Part shown: positions 42,714 to 51,525 of the stretch, piece after piece
Position numbering within the stretch: the first letter of the stretch is position 1
How the letters are laid out: each line of letters starts with the position of its first letter
NCBI RefSeq assembly: GCF_000568255.1
Contig: NZ_KK037166.1
Span: 5,055,685-5,107,224 of the forward strand
From: Kutzneria sp. 744
GTDB taxonomy: Bacteria; Actinomycetota; Actinomycetes; Mycobacteriales; Pseudonocardiaceae
Direction of reading: 5' to 3'
Length of the DNA: 51,540 bases
Notes under the pieces: generated by a model
Seen by the model: the letters and a program-made list of their open reading frames with translations, nothing else
Databases searched by the model: none
What the model was told of the DNA's origin: nothing
Position numbers and translations under genes: made by a program

Positions 42714-45638
42714 TCACCAGCCGGCGGGACGGAGATGCGGTAGCGATTGCGGGTGTTCCAGATCGAGCCGGGCACCGATTTCCACCGCGGCCGATCGGTG
42801 CTCACCGGCCTTGCGCATGTCAGCGTCGGCGAGCAATTCGGCGAGTTCGTGATGCGCCTGGACCTGTTCATGGAGATGACCGCCGTGAACCGCGGCGGAG
42901 AGGCCGAGATCGCATTCCCGAACGGCCTCGGCAGTGCGGCCGAGAGCGGCGAGAGTTCGTCCGAGTTCGATCCGCGCGCGAGCCATGAGCCGGGTGCCCT
43001 CGCCGAGAATGGCCACCGCCGCGTGCAGTGATCCCAGAGCATCAGGGGCGTTCCCCGATACGAGTTGGGCCGTTCCGATGAGGATCAGCGTCTCGGCTTC
43101 GCCTTCCTGGTCACCGATCCGCTGCCGCAGATCGAGGGCCTGGTTGAGGTGGACAAGCGCCTCATCGGTGGCGCCGAGCGCGACAAGGCAACGGGCCAGC
43201 GCGGTGAGCACGTGGTCGTTCGGGCTGAGTTGGCCCAGTTCCTCGCAGCTGGTGTAGGCGGTCCGCAGATAGGCCAGCGCCGACTCGTGCTCGCCTTTCA
43301 GGTCGCGAACGACGCCACGGGTCCAAAAGGTGATGATCTTGGCGTCGACGCCGAGCGGGGAAAGGCGCGCGAGTTCGGCGAGCTCGTCGAACGCGGCCTG
43401 CGCATGGCGGGCCGCCTGAGTGTGCTCGCCACGTTGCAGGTGCATCAACCCGAGCAGGGCGAGCGTGTGCGCGTGGGTTTCGGTGTTCTCACGCTGTTTT
43501 GCCGATGCGGTCAGCAGATCGAAGGCACGCGAGGTGTGGCCGGCGGACCAGTGGGCCAGCGCCAGCAGGGTGCTCAGCAGACCCTCGCCGCCCTCGGCCG
43601 TCTCCCGCGCCGCGGCCAGGCCGTGCTCAAGCAGCTCGATCGGGTCGTCATCCGCGAGGTGGTGGCCCAGCACGTGCCAGAAGGAGATGGCCAGCTGCCA
43701 GGCGTAGTTGCTGTGCCCCTCGGCCGCGGCACAGCGCGTCGCGGCCAACAGGTTGCCGCGCTCCGCCATCAGCCAGGCCCGAGCGGCCTCGGCCGACGGC
43801 CCGTCCTGTTCGAGGTGCTCAGCCGCCTCCGTCACGGCCGTCAGATAGTGGTCGAGCATCTTCTCGGTCATCCGAGGGTCGTCCGACAGACCGCGGGCGT
43901 ACTGCCTGAGCAGGTCGTGCTGGCGGTAGCGGCCGGGCACGGGTTCCTCGGCCAGGTGGACGTCGACCAGCCGCTGGAGGGCGTCGTCGGCCGCGCCGAG
44001 CGGCAGGTCGGTCATCGCCGCGAGGACCGCGGTGTCGGCATCGGCGCCCGGATGCCGGGCCAGGGCGTAGAAGACCTGCTGGTCGACCGGGGGCAGGTGC
44101 TCGTGCGACATCCGGAACGCCAGCGCCACCTCGCGGTCGGCGAACAGTTTCGGCAGCCGCCAGCGGGCGTCCGCGAGCTGCGCGGACAGGTGGGCGATGG
44201 GCCAGGTGGTGCGATGCGCGAGCCGGGCCCCGGACAACCGCAGCGCGAGCGGCAGACCCGCGCACAGGCGAACGATGTGCGCCACGGCCGCGGGCTCGGC
44301 CGCCGCCCGATCCACGCCGACCAGGCGGGCGAAGAACGCCGTGGCCTCCTCGTCCGGCAGGACGGCCAGCGACAGCGGGCGGGCCCCGGCGAGGTCGGGC
44401 AGCCTGGCCCGACTCGTCACGATCACGAGGCTGGGACCGGCCGGCACCAGCGGGGCCACCTGCGTCTCGTCCACCGCGTTGTCGAAGACGACCAGGAGCC
44501 GCAGCGCCACGGTCTTGGCCCGCCACTGCGCCCTGGCGTCTCCGGTCGCCACGATTCCCAGCTGTCCCAACAGAACGTCCTGGGCCTCGTCCGCGGTCAG
44601 CGGCGTCTTGCCCGCGCTGTGGCCCTGGAGATCGACGAACAGCGCACCGTCCGGAAACCGGTCGGCCAGCAGGTGGCCGGTGTGCACCGCGAACGCGGTC
44701 TTGCCGACGCCGGCCATCCCGTCGACCGTGTAGACCGTGGCCCGGTCGTCGGCGGCGGCCACCAGGCGGGCGAGTTCGCTTTCCCGCCCGATGAAATCGG
44801 GAAGATCGCGGGGAAGGCAGTTGCGGCGCGTGGTCTCGCCCGTGTCGACGAACGACGCGGGCGGCAGGCGCGGCGCCACCCATCCGACGGCGCTCGGCCG
44901 CACGTCGTCGGGCCAGTCAGCGAGGATTCGCCGGTGCACGTCCTGGAGCGCGGCGCCGGGTTCCGTGCCCAGTTCCTCGACCAGTCGGGCTCGGATCAGC
45001 CGGTAGCACTCCAGCGCGTCGGCGGCCCGCCCGGCTCGGTGCAGGGCGAGCATGTACTGGCTCTGCACCCGCTCGTCCAGCGGATGTTCCTCGGCCCGCC
45101 CGGCCAGTTCGACCACCAGGGCCTCGCCCTGCCCGGCGCGGAGACGGGCATCGACCAGATCGTGTTGCGCGGCCAGCCTTTCCCGTGCCAATCGGGCGCG
45201 TTCGGCTTCGACCCACTCGCCGTCCAGGCCGGTCAACGCCTCCCCGCGCCACAGGTCCAGCGCCTGGGTCAGCAGCTCCGCGGCCCGTGTGTCGTCGGCG
45301 TCCCCCCGGGCGCGGTCACACAGGTCCCGGAACTCGTGCAGGTCCACCACCGGCGCCGCCGGGTCGGTCGTCAGGACGTAGCCGCTCGACCGCCGCACGA
45401 TGGCCATGTTGTGCACGCCGCCGAGTGCCCGTCGCAGCCGCGAGATGTAGCTGTGCAACGTCGCCCGTCCCCGCGGCCGCGCGGCCGGGCCCCAGACGCG
45501 TTCCGCCAGGCGGTCGGTCGGCACCACCCGGCCGGCGTCCACCGCCAGGGCCGCCAGCATGCACCGCTGCCTCGCCGGGCCCAGTTCCACCGTCCGCCCG
45601 TCGACCTTGACGGCCACCTCCCCCAGCAGGCGCAACAC
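42714..45638 (-). CDS. AfsR/SARP-type transcriptional regulator with NB-ARC ATPase and TPR
   Basis: 974 residues from GTG at 45638, preferred because GGAGGAGG lies about ten bases upstream and the SARP domain starts there; GTG at 45698 is the alternative. The winged-helix trans_reg_C domain (LRLLGEVAVKVDGRTVELG) leads into the bacterial transcriptional activation domain (VDLHEFRDLCDRA, YMLALHRAGRAADALECYR). The NB-ARC/STAND ATPase has Walker A GMAGVGKTA, Walker B RLLVVFDNA and GLPLALRLSG. TPR repeats fill the C-terminal third (LALLGLMHLQRGEH). AfsR-like proteins activate secondary-metabolite or developmental genes, but no biosynthetic cluster is visible here. Confidence 0.92.
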   Translation of the reverse strand: MLRLLGEVAVKVDGRTVELGPARQRCMLAALAVDAGRVVPTDRLAERVWGPAARPRGRATLHSYISRLRRALGGVHNMAIVRRSSGYVLTTDPAAPVVDLHEFRDLCDRARGDADDTRAAELLTQALDLWRGEALTGLDGEWVEAERARLARERLAAQHDLVDARLRAGQGEALVVELAGRAEEHPLDERVQSQYMLALHRAGRAADALECYRLIRARLVEELGTEPGAALQDVHRRILADWPDDVRPSAVGWVAPRLPPASFVDTGETTRRNCLPRDLPDFIGRESELARLVAAADDRATVYTVDGMAGVGKTAFAVHTGHLLADRFPDGALFVDLQGHSAGKTPLTADEAQDVLLGQLGIVATGDARAQWRAKTVALRLLVVFDNAVDETQVAPLVPAGPSLVIVTSRARLPDLAGARPLSLAVLPDEEATAFFARLVGVDRAAAEPAAVAHIVRLCAGLPLALRLSGARLAHRTTWPIAHLSAQLADARWRLPKLFADREVALAFRMSHEHLPPVDQQVFYALARHPGADADTAVLAAMTDLPLGAADDALQRLVDVHLAEEPVPGRYRQHDLLRQYARGLSDDPRMTEKMLDHYLTAVTEAAEHLEQDGPSAEAARAWLMAERGNLLAATRCAAAEGHSNYAWQLAISFWHVLGHHLADDDPIELLEHGLAAARETAEGGEGLLSTLLALAHWSAGHTSRAFDLLTASAKQRENTETHAHTLALLGLMHLQRGEHTQAARHAQAAFDELAELARLSPLGVDAKIITFWTRGVVRDLKGEHESALAYLRTAYTSCEELGQLSPNDHVLTALARCLVALGATDEALVHLNQALDLRQRIGDQEGEAETLILIGTAQLVSGNAPDALGSLHAAVAILGEGTRLMARARIELGRTLAALGRTAEAVRECDLGLSAAVHGGHLHEQVQAHHELAELLADADMRKAGEHRSAAVEIGARLDLEHPQSLPHLRPAGW

Positions 45639-45845
45639 GAACGGCAACCTCCTCCACGCGACAGCACCGGCGCGCCTTGCCTCGTCTCCCTTGCTCACGG
45701 CAGGCCCTTTGACCAGTGTATTGCAGAAACTTTGCAAGCCCTCTATCCATTCGTGCGCGCACCATTGTCGGCGCGCGCACAGTGCCTGTTCGGACGGCCT
45801 CCGCCCGTCTCCCCCGCATTCACAGCGGCGTCGATTCCCTTGGCG

Positions 45846-45904
45846 CACGACAACGAACCCCTCCGGCCAGCCCTGTGGGCCGCCCGGAGGGGTTCGTTGT
45901 CGTG
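45846..45904. terminator. Long perfect hairpin, bidirectional terminator
   Basis: Arms 45846-45866 and 45884-45904 are exact complements (21 bp) with a 17-base loop; the core is AACGAACCCCTCCGG / CCGGAGGGGTTCGTT. It lies 45 bp after the stop of the small secreted-protein gene and upstream of the AfsR-type regulator, and would stop read-through into the regulator. Confidence 0.82.
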
Positions 45905-45949
45905 TTCAGCCGGCCATCACCACGTGGCCGTCCAGCACTCGTGCCGCGG

Positions 45950-46303
45950 TCAGATCTTCTCCGACTTCCACGGCGAGCAGCTGTCCGAGGTCGGCCAGGA
46001 CTTGTCGACGCACACCCGCCAGAAGATGACCGTGCCCTCACCCATGGGCAGAACACGGCTCACCGTCGCCCCGCACCCACTGGTGTTGTTGATCTTCTGG
46101 GTGTCGCCGCCCTGGGTCCGCCACTGCGCGTAGACGGAGTCGTCGTCGCAGGCCGCATCCTTGACGTAGAGCGTGTTGCTGCTCGCGTACAGGGCCCCGT
46201 TGACGCCCGGCCACGACACCGCACTGGCCGATGCGACCCCCGTGACGCCCAGCATCATGGCCGCCGAGGCCCCGACCGCCGCGACGATGGCTGCTTTGCG
46301 CAT
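45950..46303 (-). CDS. Small secreted cysteine-containing protein
   Basis: 117 residues from ATG at 46303 with GGAGG upstream. Clear signal peptide (MRKAAIVAAVGASAAMMLG ... ASA). The mature part, about 90 residues, has five cysteines (ACDDDSVYAQW, SGCGATVSR, FWRVCVDKSW, SDSCSPW) and is rich in Trp and Ser, typical of small secreted actinobacterial proteins of unknown role. Each cysteine-containing segment could form a disulfide outside the cell. No family is recognised. It has its own terminator at 45846. Confidence 0.8.
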   Translation of the reverse strand: MRKAAIVAAVGASAAMMLGVTGVASASAVSWPGVNGALYASSNTLYVKDAACDDDSVYAQWRTQGGDTQKINNTSGCGATVSRVLPMGEGTVIFWRVCVDKSWPTSDSCSPWKSEKI

Positions 46304-46563
46304 TGTTGTCCTCCCGTGTGCATTGAGATCCTGCTCAACGGCCCCCGAGCACCACTTCCCCCAGGACCGCTAACCCACAATGCACACCCCACCCTGCACT
46401 CTTCTTGCACAAATCCTTGCCCCCCAGCCCCACACCCCCATCAATGCACCACCGATTAGCCCCCCTGATAGAGGCCGAACTACTTAGACCGGTCCGACAG
46501 AACCCCTATGGGGGGCGTGGGGGGCGAAGCCCTCCCACCCCGGGGGTGCGGGGGTCGTCCCCC
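46304..46563. other. Intergenic region, nothing firm
   Basis: A C-rich stretch (about 46360-46460) followed by short G- and C-runs with a possible hairpin around ACCCCTATGGGGGG (46502-46515). It contains the promoter of the small secreted protein near its left end. No gene or repeat is supported. Confidence 0.5.
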
Positions 46564-46617
46564 ACAACAAAAGACGAGGGGCCTGCGTCCGCGCTTTCTG
46601 CGGACACAGGCCCCTCG
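46564..46617 (-). terminator. Rho-independent terminator after tRNA-Ala
   Basis: On the minus strand an 18-bp stem with one mismatch (46600-46617 with 46575-46592; core CGAGGGGCCTG) and loop of seven, followed by TCTTTTGTTGTG. It starts eight bases after the tRNA 3' end. Confidence 0.9.
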
Positions 46618-46625
46618 ATCCCGAG

Positions 46626-46698
46626 TGGAGCTGAGGGGAATCGAACCCCTGACCTTCTCGATGCGAACGAGACGCGCTACCAACTGTGCTACAGCCCC
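46626..46698 (-). tRNA. tRNA-Ala (anticodon CGC)
   Basis: 73 bases on the minus strand: acceptor arm GGGGCTG with CAGCTCC (one G-U), D-arm with AGTTGGTAGCGC, anticodon stem TCTCG/CGAGA enclosing TTCGCAT, so anticodon CGC reading GCG, and T-arm AGGGGTTCGATTCCCCT. The discriminator is A and CCA is not encoded. A terminator follows. Confidence 0.95.
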
Positions 46699-46776
46699 GT
46701 CGTACTTCGGCTTCCGCCTCGGTACGGGAAGAACTATAGCAGGAGGGTGGTGGGTGGTTTTGCCACCCCCCCGGGT

Positions 46777-47559
46777 TCAGCCGGCGGCTCGGCGGTAGCC
46801 GCGACGGTGGGGCAGGTCGAGGTCTTCGAAGGCGGGGTCCTCGTCGTCGATGTCGACGAGGGTGGTGCCGTTGAGGAGCGGTCCGGGGCGGTAGGGAGCC
46901 CGGGCGGGGGTGGAGCGCGGCGCTTCCTCGTACTCGGACAGGGCGGGTTCGACGGGGTCGGCGACGGGCGCGGGGGCCGGGTCGGCGGGGGTGTAGTCCT
47001 CGTCGACGTATTCGGTCTCGTCGTATTCGGTCTCGACGAATTCGGCTTCGTCGGCGTCGCGGCCGCGGATGCGGGCCTGCCGGCGTTCGCGGACTTCGGT
47101 CTCGATGCGGACCTGGCGGCGAAGGTAGGCCAGGTAGCCGACGAGCAGCAGGTCGACGCCGCCGTGGCCCCACCAGGCGATGGGCATGACGAGCCCGGCG
47201 AACAGGGCGCTGAGCACGGAGAGCACGAGCAGCAGCAGGACCATGCGCTGCCGGAAGGCGTACTTGGCCCGCGCGGTGCTGGCCGCGGCCTCGGGGTCGT
47301 AGCCGCCGCGGCCGGGTCGGTAGGCCCGCGGCGTGTCCTCGTAGTCGCGGTAGTCGTCGTCCGTGATCGCTGTCTCGGACTCGTCGACGCTCATGTCGAT
47401 CTCCTCCTCAACATCCTCGGCTGCGCCGCCGTGCAGCACGCGGGCGGCCATCGCCGAGTCGGAGGTCTTGGCCACCTCCGCGCGCTTGCGCGCGATCATC
47501 GGGACAAGGACGACGAGCCATGCGACAACCAGGGCGACGATGATCAGTGAGCTGGGCAT
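46777..47559 (-). CDS. sepX: Cell-division membrane protein SepX/GlpR
   Basis: 260 residues from ATG at 47559, which has GGGGGAGG eight bases upstream (GTG at 47568 is poorer). A first transmembrane helix at the extreme N-terminus (SLIIVALVVAWLVVLVPMI) is followed by an acidic cytoplasmic loop, two more helices (MVLLLLVLSVLSALFAGLVM; GGVDLLLVGYLAYL) and a long acidic, Pro-rich tail. This layout and position match SepX of Streptomyces and GlpR, the membrane receptor of the gephyrin-like protein Glp in corynebacteria, which work with FtsZ at the septum. The glp gene lies two genes upstream, supporting the call. Confidence 0.87.
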   Translation of the reverse strand: MPSSLIIVALVVAWLVVLVPMIARKRAEVAKTSDSAMAARVLHGGAAEDVEEEIDMSVDESETAITDDDYRDYEDTPRAYRPGRGGYDPEAAASTARAKYAFRQRMVLLLLVLSVLSALFAGLVMPIAWWGHGGVDLLLVGYLAYLRRQVRIETEVRERRQARIRGRDADEAEFVETEYDETEYVDEDYTPADPAPAPVADPVEPALSEYEEAPRSTPARAPYRPGPLLNGTTLVDIDDEDPAFEDLDLPHRRGYRRAAG

Positions 47560-47704
47560 GTTCGTCACCTCCCCCGTCAGTTCGATGGGCGTGCGCTGTC
47601 CGCAGACGCCACGTTAGTCACAACAGTCACACGTGTCTCCGAGGCGCGCCGGGGATACACGGTTCCGCAAGTGTGGCGAAAAGCGCACGTTCGGGGGAAC
47701 TCGA

Positions 47705-48361
47705 TTACGCGCGCTGGGCGCGTCCGGCCGCGACCAAACGGTCTACCAGGCCGTCCGTGACCTCTTCGGCCGTCAGGGCGAAGCAGATGTGGTCCCGCCA
47801 GCCGCCGGCCACGTCCAGATAGCGGCGGAACAGCCCTTCCTCGCGGAACCCGAGCTTGGTCAGGACCCGGACGCTGGGGGTGTTCTCGGGACGCACGGTG
47901 GCCTCGATGCGATGCAGGGCGGCGTGCCGGAAGCAGTGGTCGACGACGAGCGCGGTGGCGGCCGTGGCGACACCGCCGCCGGTGACCTCGCTGTCGACCC
48001 AGTAGCCGACCCATGCCGACCGCAGCGAGCCCCGCAGCACGTTGCCGACGGTGACCTGCCCGGCCAGCACGCCGTCAACCAGGATCATGAACGGCAGAGT
48101 CTGCCCCCGTCGGGCCAGGCCGCGCAGCGCGGACCACTGGCTGGGCCAGGCCAGCACGCCGTTGCGCTCCTCCCAGCTGCCGGGCGCGGTGGGCTCCCAG
48201 TTCTCCAGGTACGAGCGCTCGCGGATGCGGATGCGGGACCAGGTGCTGGCGTCGAACAGGCGGGGCGGCCGCAGCTCGACGACGCCGGCCGGGACGGCCA
48301 GCGGACCTAGGCGCACCGGCCAGCCCGGGTGCCGACCGCCGCCGAATTCGGCGATCTCCAT
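47705..48361 (-). CDS. rimJ: GNAT-family N-acetyltransferase (RimJ-like)
   Basis: 218 residues from ATG at 48361; an in-frame GTG at 48373 overlapping the upstream stop is possible. GNAT fold of the RimJ/RimL type: WPVRLGPLAVPAGVVELRP, FMILVDGVLAGQVTVGNV, SAWVGYWVDSEVTGGGVATAA (core GYWVDSEVTGGGVA) for acetyl-CoA binding, HRIEATVRPENTPSVRVL and KLGFREEGLFRRYLDVAGGW. RimJ-type enzymes acetylate protein N-termini. It lies between glp and sepX, a conserved actinobacterial arrangement, but no link to division is shown. Confidence 0.9.
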   Translation of the reverse strand: MEIAEFGGGRHPGWPVRLGPLAVPAGVVELRPPRLFDASTWSRIRIRERSYLENWEPTAPGSWEERNGVLAWPSQWSALRGLARRGQTLPFMILVDGVLAGQVTVGNVLRGSLRSAWVGYWVDSEVTGGGVATAATALVVDHCFRHAALHRIEATVRPENTPSVRVLTKLGFREEGLFRRYLDVAGGWRDHICFALTAEEVTDGLVDRLVAAGRAQRA

Positions 48362-48365
48362 GGGC

Positions 48366-49589
48366 TCACCCACGCTGGGCGAGGAAGCACACCTGGATCT
48401 CCTCCCCGACGCCGACGTCGGTGACGTCCTCGTCGACGACGGCCAGGCAGTTGGCCTCGGCGAGCGACGCCAGCAGGTGCGAGCCGGACGTGCCCAGCGG
48501 TTGCAGCAGGAAGTCGTCGTTGTTGCTGTCGCGCAGCAGCTGCCCGCGCAGGAAGCCCCGGCGGCCCTTGGTGGACGTCAGCGGCGACAGCAGCCGCGCG
48601 GACACCATCCGCCGGTACGGGTTGGCCTTGCCGAGCGCGGTGCGGATCAGCGGCCGGACGAACACCTCGAACACCACCAGGGCGCTCATCGGGTTGCTGG
48701 GCAGCAGGAAGGTCGGCACGGAGTCGGGTCCGAGCCGGCCGAAGCCCTGCGCGGAGCCGGGGTGCATGGCGACCCGGGTGGTGTCGAGGTCGCCGAGGTC
48801 GGCCAGGGCGGCCCGCACCTCGTCGCCGGTGCTGCCGCCGACCCCGCCGGCGATCACGACGATCTCGGACAGCAGCAGCCGTCCTTCGGCGATCTCGCGC
48901 AGCCGTCGCGGGTCGCCGGGCACGATGCCGACCCGCGACACCTCGGCGCCGGCGTCCCGCGCGGCCGCGGCGAGCGCGTAGGAGTTGACGTCGTAGACCT
49001 GGCCGGGGCCGGGCGTGCGGTCGACGTCGACCAGCTCGTCGCCGACGCAGATGATCGACACCCGCGGCTTGGGGTGCACCAGCACCTTGTCCCGGCCCAC
49101 GGCGGCCAGCAGGCCGACCTGGGCGGAGCCGATGGTGGTGCCGCTGCGCACGGCGACGTCGCCGGTCTGCACGTCCTCGCCGGTGCGCCGGACGAAGGCC
49201 GCCGACGGCACCGACATGGTCACGGTCACCTTGGCCGGGTGGCCGTCGGTGTAGCCGAGCGGAACCACGGCGTCGGCCAGTGTCGGCAGCGGCGCCCCGG
49301 TGGCGACCCGGACGGCCTGCCCGGGCTGCAGCCGGCGGGGCTGGCGGGATCCCGCGGGGATCTCCCCGACCACCGGCAGCGTGACCGGGTTGTCGTTGGC
49401 CGGCTGCACGTCGACGCTGCGCACCGCGTAGCCGTCGACCGCGGCCTGGTCGAAGCCGGGCAGGGCGCGTTCGGCCACGACCTCCTCGGCGCACAGCAGG
49501 CCCTGCGCCTCGGAGATCGCCACCCGAACGGGCGAGGGCCGGACCGCGGCCCCGAGTACCCGGGTGAGCTGCTCGTCTACTGACCTCAT
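48366..49589 (-). CDS. glp: Gephyrin-like molybdotransferase Glp (MoeA family)
   Basis: 407 residues from ATG at 49589 (MRSVDEQLTRVLGAAVRP). MoeA domains in order: AEEVVAERALPGFDQAAVDG, the VATGAPLPTLADAVVPLG segment, the molybdopterin-binding-like domain with CVGDELVD and AGGVGGSTGDEVR, LLPSNPMSALVVFEVF, and the C-terminal domain IV. Family members insert molybdenum; the actinobacterial paralogue Glp instead binds FtsZ and the receptor GlpR at the division site. Absence of other molybdenum-cofactor genes and the sepX neighbour favour the Glp role, which is inference. Confidence 0.9.
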   Translation of the reverse strand: MRSVDEQLTRVLGAAVRPSPVRVAISEAQGLLCAEEVVAERALPGFDQAAVDGYAVRSVDVQPANDNPVTLPVVGEIPAGSRQPRRLQPGQAVRVATGAPLPTLADAVVPLGYTDGHPAKVTVTMSVPSAAFVRRTGEDVQTGDVAVRSGTTIGSAQVGLLAAVGRDKVLVHPKPRVSIICVGDELVDVDRTPGPGQVYDVNSYALAAAARDAGAEVSRVGIVPGDPRRLREIAEGRLLLSEIVVIAGGVGGSTGDEVRAALADLGDLDTTRVAMHPGSAQGFGRLGPDSVPTFLLPSNPMSALVVFEVFVRPLIRTALGKANPYRRMVSARLLSPLTSTKGRRGFLRGQLLRDSNNDDFLLQPLGTSGSHLLASLAEANCLAVVDEDVTDVGVGEEIQVCFLAQRG

Positions 49590-49599
49590 CGTGGTTCGC

Positions 49600-50490
49600 T
49601 CAAGCCTTCCCGATTCGACCCTCCAGCCAGGAGCGCAGGTCAGCGCCATACTCCGGGTGGTCGAGGGCGAAGTCCACCGCGGCACGCAGGAAACCACCCG
49701 GGTTTCCCAGGTCGTGCCGGCCGCCGCGGTGGACCACGACGTGCACGGGGTGACCTTCGTTGATCAGCATCGCGATCGCGTCGGTGATCTGCAACTCGCC
49801 GCCCGCGCCCGGGGTGATGCGCTTGATGGCGTCGAAAATCGCCCGGTCGAGCAGGTAGCGGCCGGCCGCGGCGAAGGTGGACGGGGCGTCCTGCGCCTGG
49901 GGCTTCTCCACCATTCCGACGACCTGCTTGACGTCGTCGTCGCCGGTGTCGCGCACGTCGAACACGCCGTAGGCGGAGATCTCCTCGCGGGGGATGTCGA
50001 ACGCGCACAGCACGGTGCCGCCCAGCTTGGCCCGGACCTCGGACATCTTGGTCAGCACGCCGGTCGGCAGCACCAGGTCGTCGGGCAGCAGCACGGCGAC
50101 GGCCTCGTCGGAGCCGTCGAGGTTGCCCTCGGCGCAGCCGATGGCGTGGCCGAGGCCGAGCGGCTTGTCCTGGATCGCGGTCTCGACGGACAGCAGCTTG
50201 GTGGCCCGCTGCACCTTGGCCAGCAGCTCGGTCTTGCCGCGGGCCTCCAGCGTCTGCTCCAGCTCGGGCTGCGGCCGGAAGTAGTTGGCGACGGCGTCCT
50301 TGCCCGGCGACGTGACGATGACCAGCTTGGTGGCGCCCGCCTGCGCGGCCTCGGTGGCCACCAGCTCGATGCCGGGGGTGTCCACCACGGGCAGCAGTTC
50401 CTTGGGGACGGCCTTGGTCGTCGGCAGGAAGCGGGTGCCCAGGCCGGCAGCGGGCACGATGGCCGTGTGGAAGGCGCTTGGCGAGCTCAT
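49600..50490 (-). CDS. galU: UTP-glucose-1-phosphate uridylyltransferase
   Basis: 296 residues from ATG at 50490. GalU signature: AIVPAAGLGTRFLPTTKAVP and KELLPVVDTPGIELV, VTSPGKDAV, GLGHAIGCAE, VLLPDDLVLPT, VVGMVEKPQ, and GELQITDAIAMLI. It makes UDP-glucose for cell-wall and exopolysaccharide synthesis. It heads the galU-glp-rimJ-sepX group on the minus strand, ten bases upstream of glp, and diverges from the cyclo-ligase gene. Confidence 0.96.
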   Translation of the reverse strand: MSSPSAFHTAIVPAAGLGTRFLPTTKAVPKELLPVVDTPGIELVATEAAQAGATKLVIVTSPGKDAVANYFRPQPELEQTLEARGKTELLAKVQRATKLLSVETAIQDKPLGLGHAIGCAEGNLDGSDEAVAVLLPDDLVLPTGVLTKMSEVRAKLGGTVLCAFDIPREEISAYGVFDVRDTGDDDVKQVVGMVEKPQAQDAPSTFAAAGRYLLDRAIFDAIKRITPGAGGELQITDAIAMLINEGHPVHVVVHRGGRHDLGNPGGFLRAAVDFALDHPEYGADLRSWLEGRIGKA

Positions 50491-50528
50491 GGACGAAAAG
50501 ACTATCCGTCACTCTGCGAGGTGGGACC

Positions 50529-51104
50529 GTGACACCGGCGGGGCGTGACTCAGAAAAGGATTCATGGCGGAAACGCCTGGTCAAGGCCCGTGCCGAGTTG
50601 TCAAGCGACGTACGGGCGGCGGAGGCGCAAGCGCTTGCCGAGGCGATGTCGGCGGTGGGCTGGGCGGCCGCGACGGTGTGCGCCTACGTGCCGGTCGGCA
50701 CCGAGCCGGGCTCGGTGGCGTTGCTGGACGCGCTGCGGGCGACGGGGCGGCGGGTGCTGCTGCCGATCGTCACGGGCAGGGAGCCGCTGGACTGGGGCGT
50801 CTACTTCGGGGCCAACTACCTCGTGCCCGGCCCGTTCGGCCTGCGTGAGCCCACCGGGCTGCGGCTCGGGCCCGGTGCGATCGCCAACGCGGACGCGGTG
50901 CTGATCCCGGCGCTGGCGGTGGACCGGCGGGGCGTGCGGCTGGGGCGCGGCGCCGGGCACTACGACCGGTCGCTGGTCGGCGTCACCGCCCCGCGCATCG
51001 CGATCGTCCGGGAGGAGGAGTTCGTGGACCACCTGCCGGCGGAGCCCCATGACGTGCTGATGACGGCGGTCCTCACCCCATCGGGTGGTTTTGTGCGACT
51101 GTGA
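50529..51104 (+). CDS. 5-formyltetrahydrofolate cyclo-ligase
   Basis: 191 residues from GTG at 50529. The family motifs are SWRKRLVKARAELSSD, YVPVGTEPGSVALLDAL, VLLPIVTGREPLDWG, GPFGLREPTG, ADAVLIPALAVDRRGVRLGR and the ATP-binding GAGHYDRSL. The enzyme converts 5-formyl-THF to 5,10-methenyl-THF with ATP. It is divergent from galU with only 38 bp between starts. The galU-cyclo-ligase divergence is common in actinobacteria. Confidence 0.94.
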   Translation: MTPAGRDSEKDSWRKRLVKARAELSSDVRAAEAQALAEAMSAVGWAAATVCAYVPVGTEPGSVALLDALRATGRRVLLPIVTGREPLDWGVYFGANYLVPGPFGLREPTGLRLGPGAIANADAVLIPALAVDRRGVRLGRGAGHYDRSLVGVTAPRIAIVREEEFVDHLPAEPHDVLMTAVLTPSGGFVRL

Positions 51105-51204
51105 CGATTCCCCTTGCTGTTTGCATGGTCACGCCGTCGTGTCGCATCATCGTCTTGGCACTCGCTGCACAGGAGTGCCAATACTGACTGCTCGCGGAGG
51201 AACC

Positions 51205-51525
51205 GTGCCGACCTACCAGTACGCGTGCACCGCATGTGGACACCGCTTCGACGCGGTTCAGTCCTTCAGCGACAGCGCGCTGTCCGAGTGCCCCGAGTGC
51301 GGTGGCAAGCTGCGCAAGCTGTTCGGCTCCGTGGGCGTGGTGTTCAAGGGCAGCGGCTTCTACCGCACCGACAGCCGCAACGGCTCGACCGCCACCTCGC
51401 CGGCCGCCGCCGGCAGCTCGGAGACGAAGTCCGAGACCAAGAGCGAGACCAAGGCGGAGTCGAAGCCGGCCGCGAAGGCGGCGGAGAGTACCTCATCCGC
51501 GCCGGCGAAGGCCGCCGCCAGCTGA
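51205..51525 (+). CDS. FmdB-family zinc ribbon protein
   Basis: 106 residues from GTG at 51205 after GGAGG. The N-terminal CxxC_CxxC_SSSS domain has Cys8-x2-Cys11 and Cys29-x2-Cys32 (YQYACTACGHRFD, LSECPECGGKLRKLFG) and the typical VVFKGSGFYRTDSR. The second half is low-complexity with repeated SETK units and Ala/Lys (SETKSETKAESKPAAKAAES). It probably binds zinc; its function is not established. A DnaA-box-like TTGTCCACA follows the stop at 51527-51535. Confidence 0.9.
   Translation: MPTYQYACTACGHRFDAVQSFSDSALSECPECGGKLRKLFGSVGVVFKGSGFYRTDSRNGSTATSPAAAGSSETKSETKSETKAESKPAAKAAESTSSAPAKAAAS

Noticed and set aside
42714-45638. Secondary-metabolite cluster regulated by the AfsR/SARP protein
   Set aside because: No biosynthetic enzymes (PKS, NRPS, terpene, lanthipeptide) occur in the neighbourhood.
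43065-46133. 1022-residue plus-strand open frame opposite the AfsR-type gene
   Set aside because: Very long but only a shadow: the minus-strand frame has complete SARP, NB-ARC and TPR motifs.
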